The notes: generated by a model from the sequence alone, not told the origin. DNA of 33,184 nucleotides from Bordetella parapertussis (GCA_945870575.1 CAMBSK010000028.1:1-33184), one strand, 5' to 3'; shown: positions 22,516 to 32,711, counted from the first letter of the stretch. Numbers and translations: made by a program.

Positions 22516-23595
22516 ATGTTTTATCGTACCAAAGTCTTTTTCATTGCCATGGCCGCCGCTCTGGCCGCCTGTTCTCCGGTACCTGACACACAGGCGCCAG
22601 TCAGAGCAGTCAAGGTGTTAGAGGTGAGCAAATCCACACTTACTAACGATTCTGAATTCGCCGGGGAAGTGCTTGCGAGGGTCGAATCCCGGCTGGGTAT
22701 GCGGGTAGGCGGCAAGTTGACGGCTCGCCATGTGGAACTCGGGCAGCGCGTAAAAGCAGGGCAATTACTGGCAGAAATCGATGCCCAGGACTACCGTTTG
22801 TCGGTCGATAACGCCCGCGCGCAATTGAATGCAGCGCAAACCAACCATGATTTGGCGGCGGCAGACTTCAAGCGTTACAAAGAATTGCGCGACAAGGACT
22901 TCATCAGCGGTGGTGAGCTGGAACGCCGCGAAACCAATCTCAAGTCGGCGCAAGCGCAACTTGATCAGGCCCGCGCTCAACTCTCCGGCCAAGGCAACCA
23001 ATTGAGTTACAGCAAATTGTTTGCGGACAAGGCCGGCGTGATCACCGGGCTGGACGCAGAAGTCGGTCAGGTGGTCAGTGCAGGCATGACCGTCATGCGT
23101 CTGGCGCAAGACGGCCCGCGCGATGTGGTGTTTGCCATACCTGAGGACAAAGTGTCTGCTGTTAAACAAGGCCAGGCGGTCAAGGTCAAGCTTTGGGGCG
23201 GCGGGCAATCGCTTTCTGCCAAGGTGAATGAAATTGCCGCCAGCGCAGACCCTGTCACCCGTACTTTTGCTGTCAAGGCGGCGCTAGATGACCTGAAGAT
23301 ACCGCTGGGCACGACCGCCACGGTATTTTTGAGTTCGTCATCCACAGGCCTTGAGGCAATGACCTTGCCCACCTCGGCCGTGAGACAGGAAGCGGGCAAA
23401 TCCAGCGTCTGGATTGTCGACCCAGCGAGCATGAAAGTGCGTTCTCAGGCGGTACAGGTCAGCGGTGTGCATGACAACCTGGTCGTCATCAGCAGTGGTT
23501 TGGAGCCAGGCCAACAAGTGGTGACCGCCGGTGTGCATGTCTTATCCGCCGGTCAAAAGGTTACTTTTTTCAAAGCTGCCGGTGAGCAGCCATGA
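22516..23595 (+). CDS. RND efflux periplasmic adaptor, lipoprotein
   Basis: This 359-residue membrane fusion protein has a lipoprotein signal peptide ending in the lipobox LAAC (Cys19), so the mature protein is lipid-anchored in the periplasm. The lipoyl/barrel-sandwich half is GMRVGGKLTARHVELGQRVKAGQLLAEID. A long coiled-coil hairpin (about 95-160, rich in Ala, Gln and Lys) follows, then the second lipoyl half (KAGVITGLDAEVGQVVSAG) and the beta-barrel and membrane-proximal domains. It bridges the pump to an outer-membrane channel, which is not in this window. Its TGA overlaps the RND pump ATG as ATGA. Confidence 0.92.
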   Translation: MFYRTKVFFIAMAAALAACSPVPDTQAPVRAVKVLEVSKSTLTNDSEFAGEVLARVESRLGMRVGGKLTARHVELGQRVKAGQLLAEIDAQDYRLSVDNARAQLNAAQTNHDLAAADFKRYKELRDKDFISGGELERRETNLKSAQAQLDQARAQLSGQGNQLSYSKLFADKAGVITGLDAEVGQVVSAGMTVMRLAQDGPRDVVFAIPEDKVSAVKQGQAVKVKLWGGGQSLSAKVNEIAASADPVTRTFAVKAALDDLKIPLGTTATVFLSSSSTGLEAMTLPTSAVRQEAGKSSVWIVDPASMKVRSQAVQVSGVHDNLVVISSGLEPGQQVVTAGVHVLSAGQKVTFFKAAGEQP

Positions 23596-26500
23596 AACAA
23601 AAAAACGAATCAGCCGGTGGTTTCAATCTGTCTGAATGGGCGCTGAATCATCGCGCTTTCACCCGCTATCTGATGGTGGTGTTGCTGTTGCTGGGCATAG
23701 CCGCGTATTTCCAGCTCGGTCAGGACGAGGATCCGCCATTCACATTTCGAGTCATGGTGGTTCGCTCTTACTGGCCTGGAGCGACGGCGCAACAGGTTGC
23801 TGAACAGGTTACCGACAAGCTTGAACGCACTTTGCAGGAGACGCCTTATGCCGACAAGATCAGCAGCTATTCCAAGCCCGGTGAATCTCAAATCATTTTT
23901 GAAATCAAGGACTATTCCAAGCCCGGTGAAGTGCCTGACGTCTGGTATTCGGTTCGTAAAAAAATAGGCGATATGCGCCACAGCTTGCCGCAAGGCGTGC
24001 AAGGGCCGTTTTTCAATGACGAGTTCGGTGATGTCTATGGCGTCATTTACGCTTTGCAAGCCGACGACTTCAGCCTGGCTGAGTTAAATGACATAGCTGA
24101 CGAGGTTCGTCAGAAATTGCTGCGTATCAAGGATGTGTCCAAGGTTGAGCTGTTCGGGGTACAGGATGAAAAAATCTATATCGAAATTCCGCAGAAAAAA
24201 CTGGCGCAGCTAGGCCTGGACTTGAACGATGTGATGGCGCAGTTGGGTCAGCAAAACGCAGTGGAAAGCGCCGGCAGTTTGCAAACGACCCAGGACGTGA
24301 TTCAGATCCGGGTCGCCGGTCAGTTTGAAGCCGTGTCCCGCTTGCGTGTAATGCCGATTCGAGGCGCTTCAGGCCGACACATCAAGTTGGGGGACATCGC
24401 CACCATTACCCGCGGTTACGTCGATCCAGCCACCGTGAAGGTGCGCTTTCAGGGCCAGCAAGTGATAGCGCTGGGCGTGTCCATGACCAAGGGCGGCGAC
24501 ATCATAAACCTCGGTCATTCGCTGGAGCAGACTGTTGCCGGCTTGCAGACTTCTTTACCCGCAGGCGTCAAACTCAGCAATTTGCAAAACCAGCCGCAGG
24601 CGGTCAGCCGCTCGGTGGGCGAATTCATCGCTGTATTGATAGAAGCCGTGTTGATTGTCTTGATCGTGAGTTTCGTTTCGCTGGGGTGGCACAAAGGCGG
24701 CCGTTTCGGCTGGTACATAGACATGCGCCCGGGGCTGGTGGTGGGCATCACCATTCCGCTGGTGCTGGCCATGACCTTTTTGGGTATGTATTACCTGGGC
24801 ATAGGCTTGCACAAAATTTCTCTGGGCTCTCTCATTATTTCTCTGGGCTTGCTCGTTGATGACGCCATCATTGCGGTGGAAATGATGGTGCGCAAAATGG
24901 AAGAAGGCTTTGACAAAGTGCGAGCCGCGACGTTTGCTTATGAAGTGACTGCCATGCCCATGCTGACCGGCACCTTGATCACTGCCGCCGGTTTTTTGCC
25001 TATTGGTCTGGCCAAGTCGGTCACCGGTGAGTACACCTTTGCGATTTTTGCGGTGACAGTGCTGGCCTTGTTGCTGAGTTGGTGGGTTTCGGTGTTCTTT
25101 GTCCCGCTGCTAGGTGTCTGGTTGTTGAAAGTCAAGCCGCAACCCGCCGCTCACCATTCGCAGGAATTATTTGATTCGGTTTTTTACAAGGCATTCAGGC
25201 GACTGGTTAACGCCTGTGTCAAATACCGTTGGTTCACCATTGCCGCCACACTTTTGATTTTTGCTGCCGGTATTTTCGGTATGGGTAAGGTGCAGCAACA
25301 GTTTTTCCCGGACTCCAGCCGCCCGGAAATCATGATGGAAATCTGGTTTCCCGAGGGCACATCTTTACAGGCCAATGAAGCGCTCAGCAAACAAGTTGAA
25401 AAAAGAATGCTGGCGCTCAAAGGTGTGGACTCCGTCAGCCTGTGGATAGGTTCGGGCGTGCCGCGTTTTTACCTGCCGCTGGATCAGGTGTTGCCGCAGA
25501 CGAATGTGTCGCAGTTCATCATCATGCCCAAGGATTTAGCCACCCGTGAGTCGATGCGACTGGCGTTACCGGCCTTGATGGCCAAAGAATTTCCAGAGGT
25601 CAATGCCAGGATCAAGTTGTTACCCAACGGCCCGCCGGTGGCTTACCCGGTGCAGTTTCGCGTCTCAGGACCTGATCCGCTGGTCTTGCGGCAACTTGCT
25701 GACCAAGTCAAAGCCGCCATGCGCGAGAACAGCAATACGCGGCAGGTGAATGACAACTGGAACGAATCAGTCAAAGTGCTGCGTTTCGAAGTGGACCAGG
25801 ACAAGGCACGCGCATTGGGCGTCACCAGCCAGTCGATTGCCCAGGCATTGCGCATGCTGCTCATCGGCAGCACAGTGGGTCAATACCGCGAAGACGATAA
25901 ATTGATTGACATTGTGTTGCGTCAACCCTTGAACGAGCGTCAGACCATGTCTGACCTGGGTAATGCGTATGTTCCTACCGGCAGCGGCAAAGTGGTGCCT
26001 TTGCTGCAAATCGCAAAACCCGTGTTTGACTGGGAACCCGGCGTGATGTGGCGACTCAACCGCGATTACGCCATCACCGCGCAGTGCGATATCACAGAGG
26101 GGCTACAAGGCGCTACAGTCACTGGCCAGTTATTGCCCACCATGAAGGCTTTGCAAGCCAAATGGGCGCAACAAGGCTTGTCTGCTTACACCATCCGCGT
26201 AGCCGGTGCGGTTGAGGAGAGTGCCAAGGGTTCGTCCTCGATTGCCGCCGGTGTGCCGCTGATGCTGTTTGTCACCTTCACTTTGTTGATGATTCAGCTG
26301 CAAAGTTTCAGCCGCGCCGTGCTGGTGTTTTTGACCGGACCCATGGGTATCGCCGGTGTGGCCATGTCGTTATTGGTGCTGAACAGGCCATTCGGCTTCG
26401 TCGCTTTGCTGGGTGTCATTGCACTGATGGGCATGATTCAGCGCAACTCGGTGATCTTGATTGATCAGATCGAACAGGATCGGTCGCGCGGCGTACCGGC

Positions 26501-26711
26501 CTGGGATGCGATTGTCGAGTCAGCGGTGCGCCGCTTGCGCCCGATTGTGCTGACCGCCGCCGCCGCCGTGCTTGCCATGATCCCCTTGTCGCGCAGCGTG
26601 TTCTGGGGGCCCATGGCAGTTGCCATCATGGGCGGCCTGATCGTTGCAACCGTGCTGACTTTGCTGGCATTACCTGCCATGTATGCAGCTTGGTTCAGGG
26701 TCAAGCGATGA
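23592..26711 (+). CDS. RND family efflux pump, inner-membrane transporter
   Basis: The 1039-residue protein has the duplicated RND layout. TM1 lies at about 24-42, followed by a large periplasmic porter domain. TM2-6 lie at about 345-515, TM7 at about 548-568, a second porter domain follows, and TM8-12 lie at about 875-1035. The proton relay pair Asp423-Asp424 lies in TM4 (GLLVDDAIIAVEMM). N-terminal QDEDPPFTFRVMVVRSYWPG resembles the multidrug/solvent-type pumps rather than heavy-metal CusA types. The substrate is not predictable. It is translationally coupled to the adaptor gene; no outer-membrane factor follows. A 19-base direct repeat lies at 23867-23885 and 23912-23930. Confidence 0.93.
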   Translation: MKQKNESAGGFNLSEWALNHRAFTRYLMVVLLLLGIAAYFQLGQDEDPPFTFRVMVVRSYWPGATAQQVAEQVTDKLERTLQETPYADKISSYSKPGESQIIFEIKDYSKPGEVPDVWYSVRKKIGDMRHSLPQGVQGPFFNDEFGDVYGVIYALQADDFSLAELNDIADEVRQKLLRIKDVSKVELFGVQDEKIYIEIPQKKLAQLGLDLNDVMAQLGQQNAVESAGSLQTTQDVIQIRVAGQFEAVSRLRVMPIRGASGRHIKLGDIATITRGYVDPATVKVRFQGQQVIALGVSMTKGGDIINLGHSLEQTVAGLQTSLPAGVKLSNLQNQPQAVSRSVGEFIAVLIEAVLIVLIVSFVSLGWHKGGRFGWYIDMRPGLVVGITIPLVLAMTFLGMYYLGIGLHKISLGSLIISLGLLVDDAIIAVEMMVRKMEEGFDKVRAATFAYEVTAMPMLTGTLITAAGFLPIGLAKSVTGEYTFAIFAVTVLALLLSWWVSVFFVPLLGVWLLKVKPQPAAHHSQELFDSVFYKAFRRLVNACVKYRWFTIAATLLIFAAGIFGMGKVQQQFFPDSSRPEIMMEIWFPEGTSLQANEALSKQVEKRMLALKGVDSVSLWIGSGVPRFYLPLDQVLPQTNVSQFIIMPKDLATRESMRLALPALMAKEFPEVNARIKLLPNGPPVAYPVQFRVSGPDPLVLRQLADQVKAAMRENSNTRQVNDNWNESVKVLRFEVDQDKARALGVTSQSIAQALRMLLIGSTVGQYREDDKLIDIVLRQPLNERQTMSDLGNAYVPTGSGKVVPLLQIAKPVFDWEPGVMWRLNRDYAITAQCDITEGLQGATVTGQLLPTMKALQAKWAQQGLSAYTIRVAGAVEESAKGSSSIAAGVPLMLFVTFTLLMIQLQSFSRAVLVFLTGPMGIAGVAMSLLVLNRPFGFVALLGVIALMGMIQRNSVILIDQIEQDRSRGVPAWDAIVESAVRRLRPIVLTAAAAVLAMIPLSRSVFWGPMAVAIMGGLIVATVLTLLALPAMYAAWFRVKR

Positions 26712-26767
26712 TGTAAGAATTACTCTAGGAAGCGGGTTAGAATTTCATTTTGACCGATTTTGAACTG

Positions 26768-26794
26768 GCGGTCTGTTTGCGCAGACCGCTTTTT
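26768..26794 (+). terminator. Terminator-like hairpin between the RND gene and tRNA-Leu
   Basis: GCGGTCTG (26768-26775) and CAGACCGC (26782-26789) form a perfect 8-bp stem with a 6-base loop, followed by TTTTT. It is only 16 bp before the tRNA-Leu 5' end. It probably ends the RND transcript, but leaves no room for a tRNA promoter downstream of it. Confidence 0.8.
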
Positions 26795-26810
26795 GCTTTT
26801 TTTCTGGCCC

Positions 26811-26897
26811 GCGCGGGTGGCGAAATTGGTAGACGCACCAGGTTTAGGTCCTGACGGTAGCAATACTGTGGGGGTTCGAGTCCCCCCCCGCGCACCA
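26811..26897 (+). tRNA. tRNA-Leu (anticodon UAG)
   Basis: A complete class II tRNA with CCA encoded. The acceptor arms are GCGCGGG (26811-26817) and CCCGCGC (26887-26893), with discriminator A. The D-arm is TGGCGAAATTGGTAGACGC. The anticodon loop TTTAGGT has TAG at 26845-26847. The long variable arm is CGGTA-GCAA-TACTG and the T-arm is GGGGG-TTCGAGT-CCCCC. It reads CUN leucine codons. The top pair of the anticodon stem (27-43) is a C/A mismatch. tig follows 46 bp downstream and may be cotranscribed. Confidence 0.97.
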
Positions 26898-26943
26898 AAG
26901 CGTTCACTATCTGACGCGTATTGATTCATTTTGGAGAAGCCTG

Positions 26944-28254
26944 ATGGCCGTTACTGTAGAAACCCTTGAAAAGCTCGAGCGCAAAATCACGTTGACTTTG
27001 CCTACCTCCGTGATCCAAAACGAGGTCAACACCCGCCTCAAGCGCCTGGCCCGTCAGGTCAAGGTCGATGGCTTTCGCCCCGGCAAGGTGCCTATGAACA
27101 TCGTCGCCCAACGCTACGGCTATTCGGTGCATTACGAAGTGATGAATGACAAGGTCGGTGAGGCTTTCAGCGTGGCGGCCAATGAAGCCAAACTGCGGGT
27201 GGCCGGTCAACCCCGTATCAGCGAAAAAGAGCAGACCTCAGACACTGAAATGGCGTTTGATGCTATTTTCGAAGTCTATCCAGAAGTTGTTATCAAAGAC
27301 ATGAGCCAGGTCGAGGTCGAAACCCTCAAGGCCGAGGTATCGGACGCTGCCATAGACAAAACCATTGATATTTTGCGTAAGCAAAAACGCACTTTTGCCC
27401 AACGTTCTGCCGATTCATCGGTGACTAACGATGACCGTGTCACGGTTGATTTCATCGGCAAGATTGACGGGGAGCCGTTTGACGGCGGCCGCGCTGAAGA
27501 CTTCCAGTTCATCGTCGGCGAAGGCCAGATGCTCAAGGAGTTTGAACAAGCCGTGGTCGGCATGAAGCTCGGCGAAAGCAAAACCTTTCCCCTGCATTTC
27601 CCTGAGGATTACCAGGGCCGCGAAGTGGCCGGCAAAACCGCAGATTTTCTGGTCACGCTGAAAAAGCTCGAAGCCAGTCACCTGCCTGAAGTCACTGATG
27701 AGCTGGCCAAATCGCTTGGCGTGGTCTCTGCAACAGTCGAAGGTTTGCGCGGCGATATCCGGCAAAACCTGGAACGCGAAGTCAAATTCCGTTTGCTGGG
27801 TCGCAACAAACAAGCCGCCTTGGACGCTTTGGTAGCGCACGCCGAGCTGGATCTGCCCAACTCCATTGTGCAATCCGAGTTGGATCGCATGGCCAACGGC
27901 GCCCGGGAAGATTTAAAGCAACGCGGCATCAAGGACGCGGACAAAGCCCCTATCCCAGAGGAAGTGTTCCGTCCGCAAGCCGAGCGCCGTGTGCGCATGG
28001 GTCTGGTGGTCGGCGAAGTGGTTCGGCTGCACAACCTGCACGCCACGCCCGAGCAAATCCAGGCTCACATCGAAGAATTGGCCGCCAGTTACGAAAAACC
28101 TGCTGAAGTCACGCGCTGGTATTACAGCGACAACCGCCGCATGGCCGAGGTCGAAGCTATTGTGATTGAGAACAATGTCACCAACTATGTGTTGTCGCTG
28201 GTCAAGGCCAAAGACAAACACATTGCATTCGACGAATTGATGGGCCAGGCCTGA
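26944..28254 (+). CDS. tig: Trigger factor
   Basis: Trigger factor is the ribosome-bound chaperone and peptidyl-prolyl isomerase. The 436-residue protein has the ribosome-docking signature GFRPGKVP (43-50) in the N-terminal domain. The FKBP-type domain (about 160-245) carries [19 protein letters not shown] and [18 protein letters not shown], and a helical C-terminal chaperone domain follows. The start at ATG 26944 has a clear GGAGAAG upstream. It opens the conserved tig-clpP-clpX-lon group. Confidence 0.97.
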   Translation: MAVTVETLEKLERKITLTLPTSVIQNEVNTRLKRLARQVKVDGFRPGKVPMNIVAQRYGYSVHYEVMNDKVGEAFSVAANEAKLRVAGQPRISEKEQTSDTEMAFDAIFEVYPEVVIKDMSQVEVETLKAEVSDAAIDKTIDILRKQKRTFAQRSADSSVTNDDRVTVDFIGKIDGEPFDGGRAEDFQFIVGEGQMLKEFEQAVVGMKLGESKTFPLHFPEDYQGREVAGKTADFLVTLKKLEASHLPEVTDELAKSLGVVSATVEGLRGDIRQNLEREVKFRLLGRNKQAALDALVAHAELDLPNSIVQSELDRMANGAREDLKQRGIKDADKAPIPEEVFRPQAERRVRMGLVVGEVVRLHNLHATPEQIQAHIEELAASYEKPAEVTRWYYSDNRRMAEVEAIVIENNVTNYVLSLVKAKDKHIAFDELMGQA

Positions 28255-28274
28255 ACCTGGACAGGAGACATGAC

Positions 28275-28883
28275 ATGAGCGCATTAGATATTCAAGCCCT
28301 GGGCATGGTCCCGGTAGTGATCGAACAAAGCGGCCGGGGCGAGCGTGCTTATGACATTTATTCGCGCCTACTCCGCGAGCGCGTCATTTTTCTGGTTGGC
28401 CCGGTGAATGATCACACCGCCAACCTGATCGTGGCGCAGTTGTTGTTTTTAGAGAGCGAAAATCCTGACAAGGACATTTCCCTGTACATCAACTCGCCCG
28501 GCGGCTCGGTCAGCGCTGGCATGGCGATTTTCGACACCATGAATTTCATCAAACCCCAGGTGTCCACGTTGTGCACCGGCATGGCTGCCAGCATGGGCGC
28601 GTTTTTGCTGGCCGCCGGGGCCAAGGGCAAACGTTTCAGCCTGCCTAATTCCAAGGTCATGATCCACCAGCCCCTGGGCGGTACCCAGGGTCAGGCCACG
28701 GAAATAGAGATTGCCGCTCGCGAAATCATTAAAACCCGCGAGCGCCTGAACCAGATGCTGGCCGATGCCACCGGACAGCCTTTGTCCCGCATTGAGCTTG
28801 ACACCGAACGCGATTACTACCTGACCGCAGAGGAAGCCAAGGCCTATGGCCTGGTCGACGACGTGATCTCCAAGCGCCCTTGA
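28275..28883 (+). CDS. clpP: ATP-dependent Clp protease proteolytic subunit
   Basis: ClpP forms the 14-mer serine protease chamber that works with ClpX or ClpA. The 202-residue protein has the catalytic triad Ser106 (GMAASMGAF), His131 (MIHQPLGG) and Asp180 ([20 protein letters not shown]). [20 protein letters not shown] forms the oxyanion region. A short propeptide-like N-terminus precedes [27 protein letters not shown] (28263-28267) precedes the ATG. It lies 20 bp after tig. Confidence 0.97.
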   Translation: MSALDIQALGMVPVVIEQSGRGERAYDIYSRLLRERVIFLVGPVNDHTANLIVAQLLFLESENPDKDISLYINSPGGSVSAGMAIFDTMNFIKPQVSTLCTGMAASMGAFLLAAGAKGKRFSLPNSKVMIHQPLGGTQGQATEIEIAAREIIKTRERLNQMLADATGQPLSRIELDTERDYYLTAEEAKAYGLVDDVISKRP

Positions 28884-28976
28884 TCCGGCGGCTGTTTCTT
28901 TGCCCTCAAAACCGCCGACACGGGACGGCCTGCGGATTTGAGTATCATTCGAGCGTTACCAACTTCTGAGCACTGA

Positions 28977-30239
28977 ATGGCCGAAAAAAAAGGTACCTCC
29001 AGCGAAAAGACCTTGTATTGCTCTTTTTGTGGCAAAAGCCAGCTTGAAGTCAAAAAACTGATTGCCGGGCCTTCTGTGTTTATCTGCGATGAATGCATTG
29101 ACTTGTGCAATGACATCATCCGCGACGAATTACCCGCCAGCACGGTGCGAGAGGGGCGCGGCGATTTGCCCACCCCGATAGAAATCAAAACCAATCTAGA
29201 CAATTACGTCATTGGTCAGGAACCTGCCAAGCGCTCATTGTCTGTGGCGGTGTACAACCACTACAAGCGTTTGCAGCACAAGCTCGAATCTAAAAAAGAC
29301 GACGTAGAGCTGTCTAAAAGCAATATTTTGTTGATCGGCCCGACCGGCTCCGGCAAGACTTTGCTGGCGCAAACACTGGCGCGCATGCTGAATGTGCCGT
29401 TTGTCATGGCCGACGCCACCACGCTGACCGAGGCAGGTTATGTCGGCGAGGATGTGGAAAACATCATTCAAAAGCTGCTGCAAAACTGCAATTACGATGT
29501 AGAGCGCGCTCAGCGCGGCATTGTCTACATCGACGAAATCGACAAAATTTCCCGCAAGTCCGACAACCCTTCTATCACCCGCGATGTGTCGGGCGAGGGC
29601 GTGCAGCAGGCTTTGCTCAAGCTGATTGAAGGCACGATGGCCAGTGTGCCGCCCCAAGGCGGGCGCAAGCACCCTAATCAGGACTTTTTGCAGGTTGACA
29701 CCACCAATATTCTGTTCATTTGCGGCGGTGCGTTTGCCGGTCTGGAAAAAGTCATTGAAAACCGCACTGAACGCTCCGGTATTGGTTTCAGCGCCGTGGT
29801 CAAGACTAAACAAGAACGCAGCCTGACCGAAATGTTCGGCCAGGTCGAGCCGGAAGATTTGATCAAGTTCGGCTTGATCCCCGAGTTGGTCGGCCGCTTG
29901 CCGGTAGTGACCACGCTCAGTGAGTTGACCGAAGACGCGCTGGTGCAAATCCTGACCGAACCGAAAAACGCGCTGGTCAAGCAGTACGGCAAACTGTTCG
30001 CCATGGAAGGCGTAGAGCTTGAAATAAGACCGTCTGCATTGAAAGCCATCGCCAAAAAAGCGCTTGACCGCAAAACAGGTGCGCGCGGTTTGCGTTCCAT
30101 CATTGAACAATCGCTGATTGACACCATGTTTGAACTACCAAACAGCAGCAATGTGGAAAAAGTAGTCGTGGAAGAGTCCACTGTCGATGAAAACAAACCC
30201 CCTTTGCTGGTGTACCGAGAGGCCGCCAAAAAGGCTTGA
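28977..30239 (+). CDS. clpX: ATP-dependent Clp protease ATP-binding subunit ClpX
   Basis: ClpX is the AAA+ unfoldase that feeds substrates to ClpP. The 420-residue protein has a C4 zinc-binding domain (Cys15, Cys18, Cys37, Cys40), Walker A GPTGSGKT (121-128), the pore loop GYVG (154-157) and Walker B IVYIDE (182-187). The ClpP-docking IGF loop lies at 269-271, and the sensor-2 stretch contains GARGLR. A 93-bp gap separates it from clpP, so it may have its own promoter. An intrinsic terminator follows before lon. Confidence 0.97.
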   Translation: MAEKKGTSSEKTLYCSFCGKSQLEVKKLIAGPSVFICDECIDLCNDIIRDELPASTVREGRGDLPTPIEIKTNLDNYVIGQEPAKRSLSVAVYNHYKRLQHKLESKKDDVELSKSNILLIGPTGSGKTLLAQTLARMLNVPFVMADATTLTEAGYVGEDVENIIQKLLQNCNYDVERAQRGIVYIDEIDKISRKSDNPSITRDVSGEGVQQALLKLIEGTMASVPPQGGRKHPNQDFLQVDTTNILFICGGAFAGLEKVIENRTERSGIGFSAVVKTKQERSLTEMFGQVEPEDLIKFGLIPELVGRLPVVTTLSELTEDALVQILTEPKNALVKQYGKLFAMEGVELEIRPSALKAIAKKALDRKTGARGLRSIIEQSLIDTMFELPNSSNVEKVVVEESTVDENKPPLLVYREAAKKA

Positions 30240-30248
30240 TTCCCTAAC

Positions 30249-30277
30249 GGGCTGGTCAGTATCCAGCCCATTTTTTT
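30249..30277 (+). terminator. Intrinsic terminator between clpX and lon
   Basis: GGGCTGG (30249-30255) and CCAGCCC (30263-30269) form a perfect 7-bp stem with a 7-base loop, then A and seven T (30271-30277). It starts ten bases after the clpX stop and ends 16 bases before the lon ATG. Confidence 0.82.
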
Positions 30278-30293
30278 GATTGGAAGTTTGACC

Positions 30294-32711
30294 ATGTCTG
30301 GACAAACCCCGTTGCCTTCAGAGCCGATTGACCTGCCCATGCTGCCTTTGCGCGACGTGGTGGTGTTCCCGCACATGGTCATCCCCTTGTTTGTCGGCAG
30401 ACCTAAGAGCATCAAAGCGCTGGAAACCGCCATGGGTGCAGACCGCAGCATCATGCTAGTGGCGCAAAAAACAGCCGCCAAGGATGAGCCTGCTGTCGGC
30501 GACATGTTCCAGGTTGGTTGCGTGTCGACCATTTTGCAAATGCTCAAGTTACCCGACGGCACGGTCAAAGTGCTGGTTGAAGGCCAGCAGCGCGCCACGG
30601 TCAATCAGATTGAAGACGGCCCATTGCACTTTGTTTGCAACCTGACCCCGGTGAATCTGCCTGCGTCTAGCGATGCCGACACAGAGGTCGAAGCCTTGCG
30701 CCGCGCGGTCATGCAGCAGTTTGACCAGTATGTGAAGCTGAACAAAAAAATACCGCCCGAGATTTTGACGTCCATCGCCAGCATTGACGATCCCGGCCGT
30801 CTGGCCGACACCATCGCCGCGCATTTGCCCTTGAAGCTGGAGAACAAACAAGCGGTGCTGGATTTGCCCGAAGTCAAAGCGCGGCTGGACAACCTGTTTA
30901 CCCAACTCGAGCGCGAAGTCGACATATTGAATGTGGATAAACGCATTCGCGGACGCGTCAAGCGTCAGATGGAAAAAAACCAGCGCGATTTTTATTTGAA
31001 CGAGCAGGTCAAAGCGATTCAAAAAGAACTCGGTGAAGGCGAAGAGGGCGCCGACATTGAAGAGATAGAGAAAAAAATCAAGGCCGCCCGCATGCCGCCA
31101 GAGGCACGCAAAAAAGCCGAAGCCGAATTGAAGAAATTGAAATTGATGTCACCCATGTCGGCCGAGGCCACGGTGGTGCGCAATTACATCGATGTCATGG
31201 TGAATCTGCCATGGAGCAAAAAAACCAAGATCAAACACGATTTGATGAATGCCGAAGCGGTGTTGAACGAAGACCATTTTGGTCTTGAAAAAGTCAAAGA
31301 CCGCATCCTGGAATATTTGGCGGTGCAGCAACGCGTCGACAAAGTCAAAGCGCCGATTCTGTGCCTGGTCGGCCCGCCCGGCGTGGGTAAAACATCGCTC
31401 GGTCAATCCATTGCCAAAGCCACGGGTCGCAAATACGTGCGCATGGCTTTGGGCGGTATGCGTGACGAAGCGGAAATCCGCGGTCACCGCCGCACTTATA
31501 TCGGTGCTCTACCGGGCAAAGTGATGCAAAACCTCACCAAGGTGAGCACCCGCAACCCGCTGTTTCTGCTGGACGAAATCGATAAGCTCGGCTCGGATTT
31601 CCGTGGCGACCCCTCCAGCGCTTTGCTCGAGGTGTTGGACCCTGAGCAAAACAACACTTTCAACGATCACTATGTTGAAGTGGATTTCGATTTAAGCGAT
31701 GTGATGTTTGTGGCAACTTCCAACTCCATGAATATTCCGCCTGCTCTGCTTGACCGCATGGAAGTCATTCGCTTGTCGGGTTACACCGAGGACGAAAAAA
31801 TCAATATCGCCTTGCGTTACCTTATCCCCAAGCAGTTGAAAAACAACGGCATTAAGGAAGAAGAACTGCTGATTGAAGAATCGGCTGTGCGCGATATCGT
31901 GCGTTACTTCACACGCGAGGCCGGTGTGCGCTCGCTAGAGCGCGAAATCTCCAAGATCTGCCGCAAGGTGGTCAAGGCCTTGTTGTTGAAGTCGCTCAAG
32001 CCTTTGGTCAAGGTCAACGCCGAGAACCTGAACGACTTCCTGAGCGTGCGCAAATACACCTACGGACGTGCGGAGCAGCAAAACCAGGTGGGACAAGTGG
32101 TGGGGTTGGCATGGACCGAAGTGGGCGGAGATTTGCTCACCATCGAAGCCGCCACCATGCCAGGTAAAGGAACCATCACGCGTACCGGCTCACTGGGTGA
32201 TGTCATGAAAGAGTCTGTCGAGGCTGCACGCACCGTGGTGCGCAGCCGGGCGTTGGCTCTGGGTATCAAGCCGTCTTCATTTGAAAAGACCGACATACAC
32301 ATCCACGTGCCTGATGGCGCTACGCCCAAGGACGGCCCGAGCGCAGGTGCCGCCATGACGCTGGCTATCGTGTCAGCACTCACTGGCATCCCTGTGCGAA
32401 GTGACGTGGCCATGACCGGTGAAATCACTTTGCGCGGCGAGGTCACTGCTATTGGTGGCCTCAAGGAAAAGCTGCTGGCGGCTTTGCGCGGCGGCATCAA
32501 AACCGTGTTGATCCCTGAAGAGAACATCAAGGATTTGCAGGAAATTCCCGACAACGTCAAAGCCAATTTGGAAATCGTGCCTGTGCGTTGGTTGGACAAA
32601 GTCTTGGAAATTGCACTTGAGCATATGCCTACCCCCATACCTGAAGAAGAGGTCGAAGTTCCCGTGGCTGCCAAGGTAGAAGCTGTGCCTACTGTGGCAG
32701 TGAAACATTGA
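30294..32711 (+). CDS. lon: ATP-dependent Lon protease (LonA)
   Basis: Lon degrades misfolded and regulatory proteins in the cytoplasm. The 805-residue protein has the N-terminal substrate-binding domain (LPMLPLRDVVVFPHMVIPLFVGR), Walker A GPPGVGKT (360-367) and Walker B LFLLDEID (423-430). The Ser-Lys dyad is Ser683 (DGPSAGAAM) and Lys726 (GGLKEKLL), 43 residues apart as in E. coli Lon. The C-terminus carries a Val/Glu/Ala-rich extension of about 30 residues. ATG 30294 with upstream GGAAG is preferred over TTG 30276, which lies in the terminator T-run. I did not find a clear promoter in the 54 bp before it, although sequence in clpX could supply one. Confidence 0.97.
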   Translation: MSGQTPLPSEPIDLPMLPLRDVVVFPHMVIPLFVGRPKSIKALETAMGADRSIMLVAQKTAAKDEPAVGDMFQVGCVSTILQMLKLPDGTVKVLVEGQQRATVNQIEDGPLHFVCNLTPVNLPASSDADTEVEALRRAVMQQFDQYVKLNKKIPPEILTSIASIDDPGRLADTIAAHLPLKLENKQAVLDLPEVKARLDNLFTQLEREVDILNVDKRIRGRVKRQMEKNQRDFYLNEQVKAIQKELGEGEEGADIEEIEKKIKAARMPPEARKKAEAELKKLKLMSPMSAEATVVRNYIDVMVNLPWSKKTKIKHDLMNAEAVLNEDHFGLEKVKDRILEYLAVQQRVDKVKAPILCLVGPPGVGKTSLGQSIAKATGRKYVRMALGGMRDEAEIRGHRRTYIGALPGKVMQNLTKVSTRNPLFLLDEIDKLGSDFRGDPSSALLEVLDPEQNNTFNDHYVEVDFDLSDVMFVATSNSMNIPPALLDRMEVIRLSGYTEDEKINIALRYLIPKQLKNNGIKEEELLIEESAVRDIVRYFTREAGVRSLEREISKICRKVVKALLLKSLKPLVKVNAENLNDFLSVRKYTYGRAEQQNQVGQVVGLAWTEVGGDLLTIEAATMPGKGTITRTGSLGDVMKESVEAARTVVRSRALALGIKPSSFEKTDIHIHVPDGATPKDGPSAGAAMTLAIVSALTGIPVRSDVAMTGEITLRGEVTAIGGLKEKLLAALRGGIKTVLIPEENIKDLQEIPDNVKANLEIVPVRWLDKVLEIALEHMPTPIPEEEVEVPVAAKVEAVPTVAVKH

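Noticed and set aside
26720..26929. Minus-strand 69-codon frame with the phrase GGTRTPTVLLPSGPKPGAS
   Set aside because: It runs antisense through tRNA-Leu and its wording is the well-known false translation of a tRNA-Leu complement. It is not a gene.
29235..30604. Long minus-strand frames opposite clpX and the start of lon (291 and 308 codons)
   Set aside because: They mirror conserved clpX and lon coding sequence, overlap each other and cross the clpX-lon terminator; no domain is visible.
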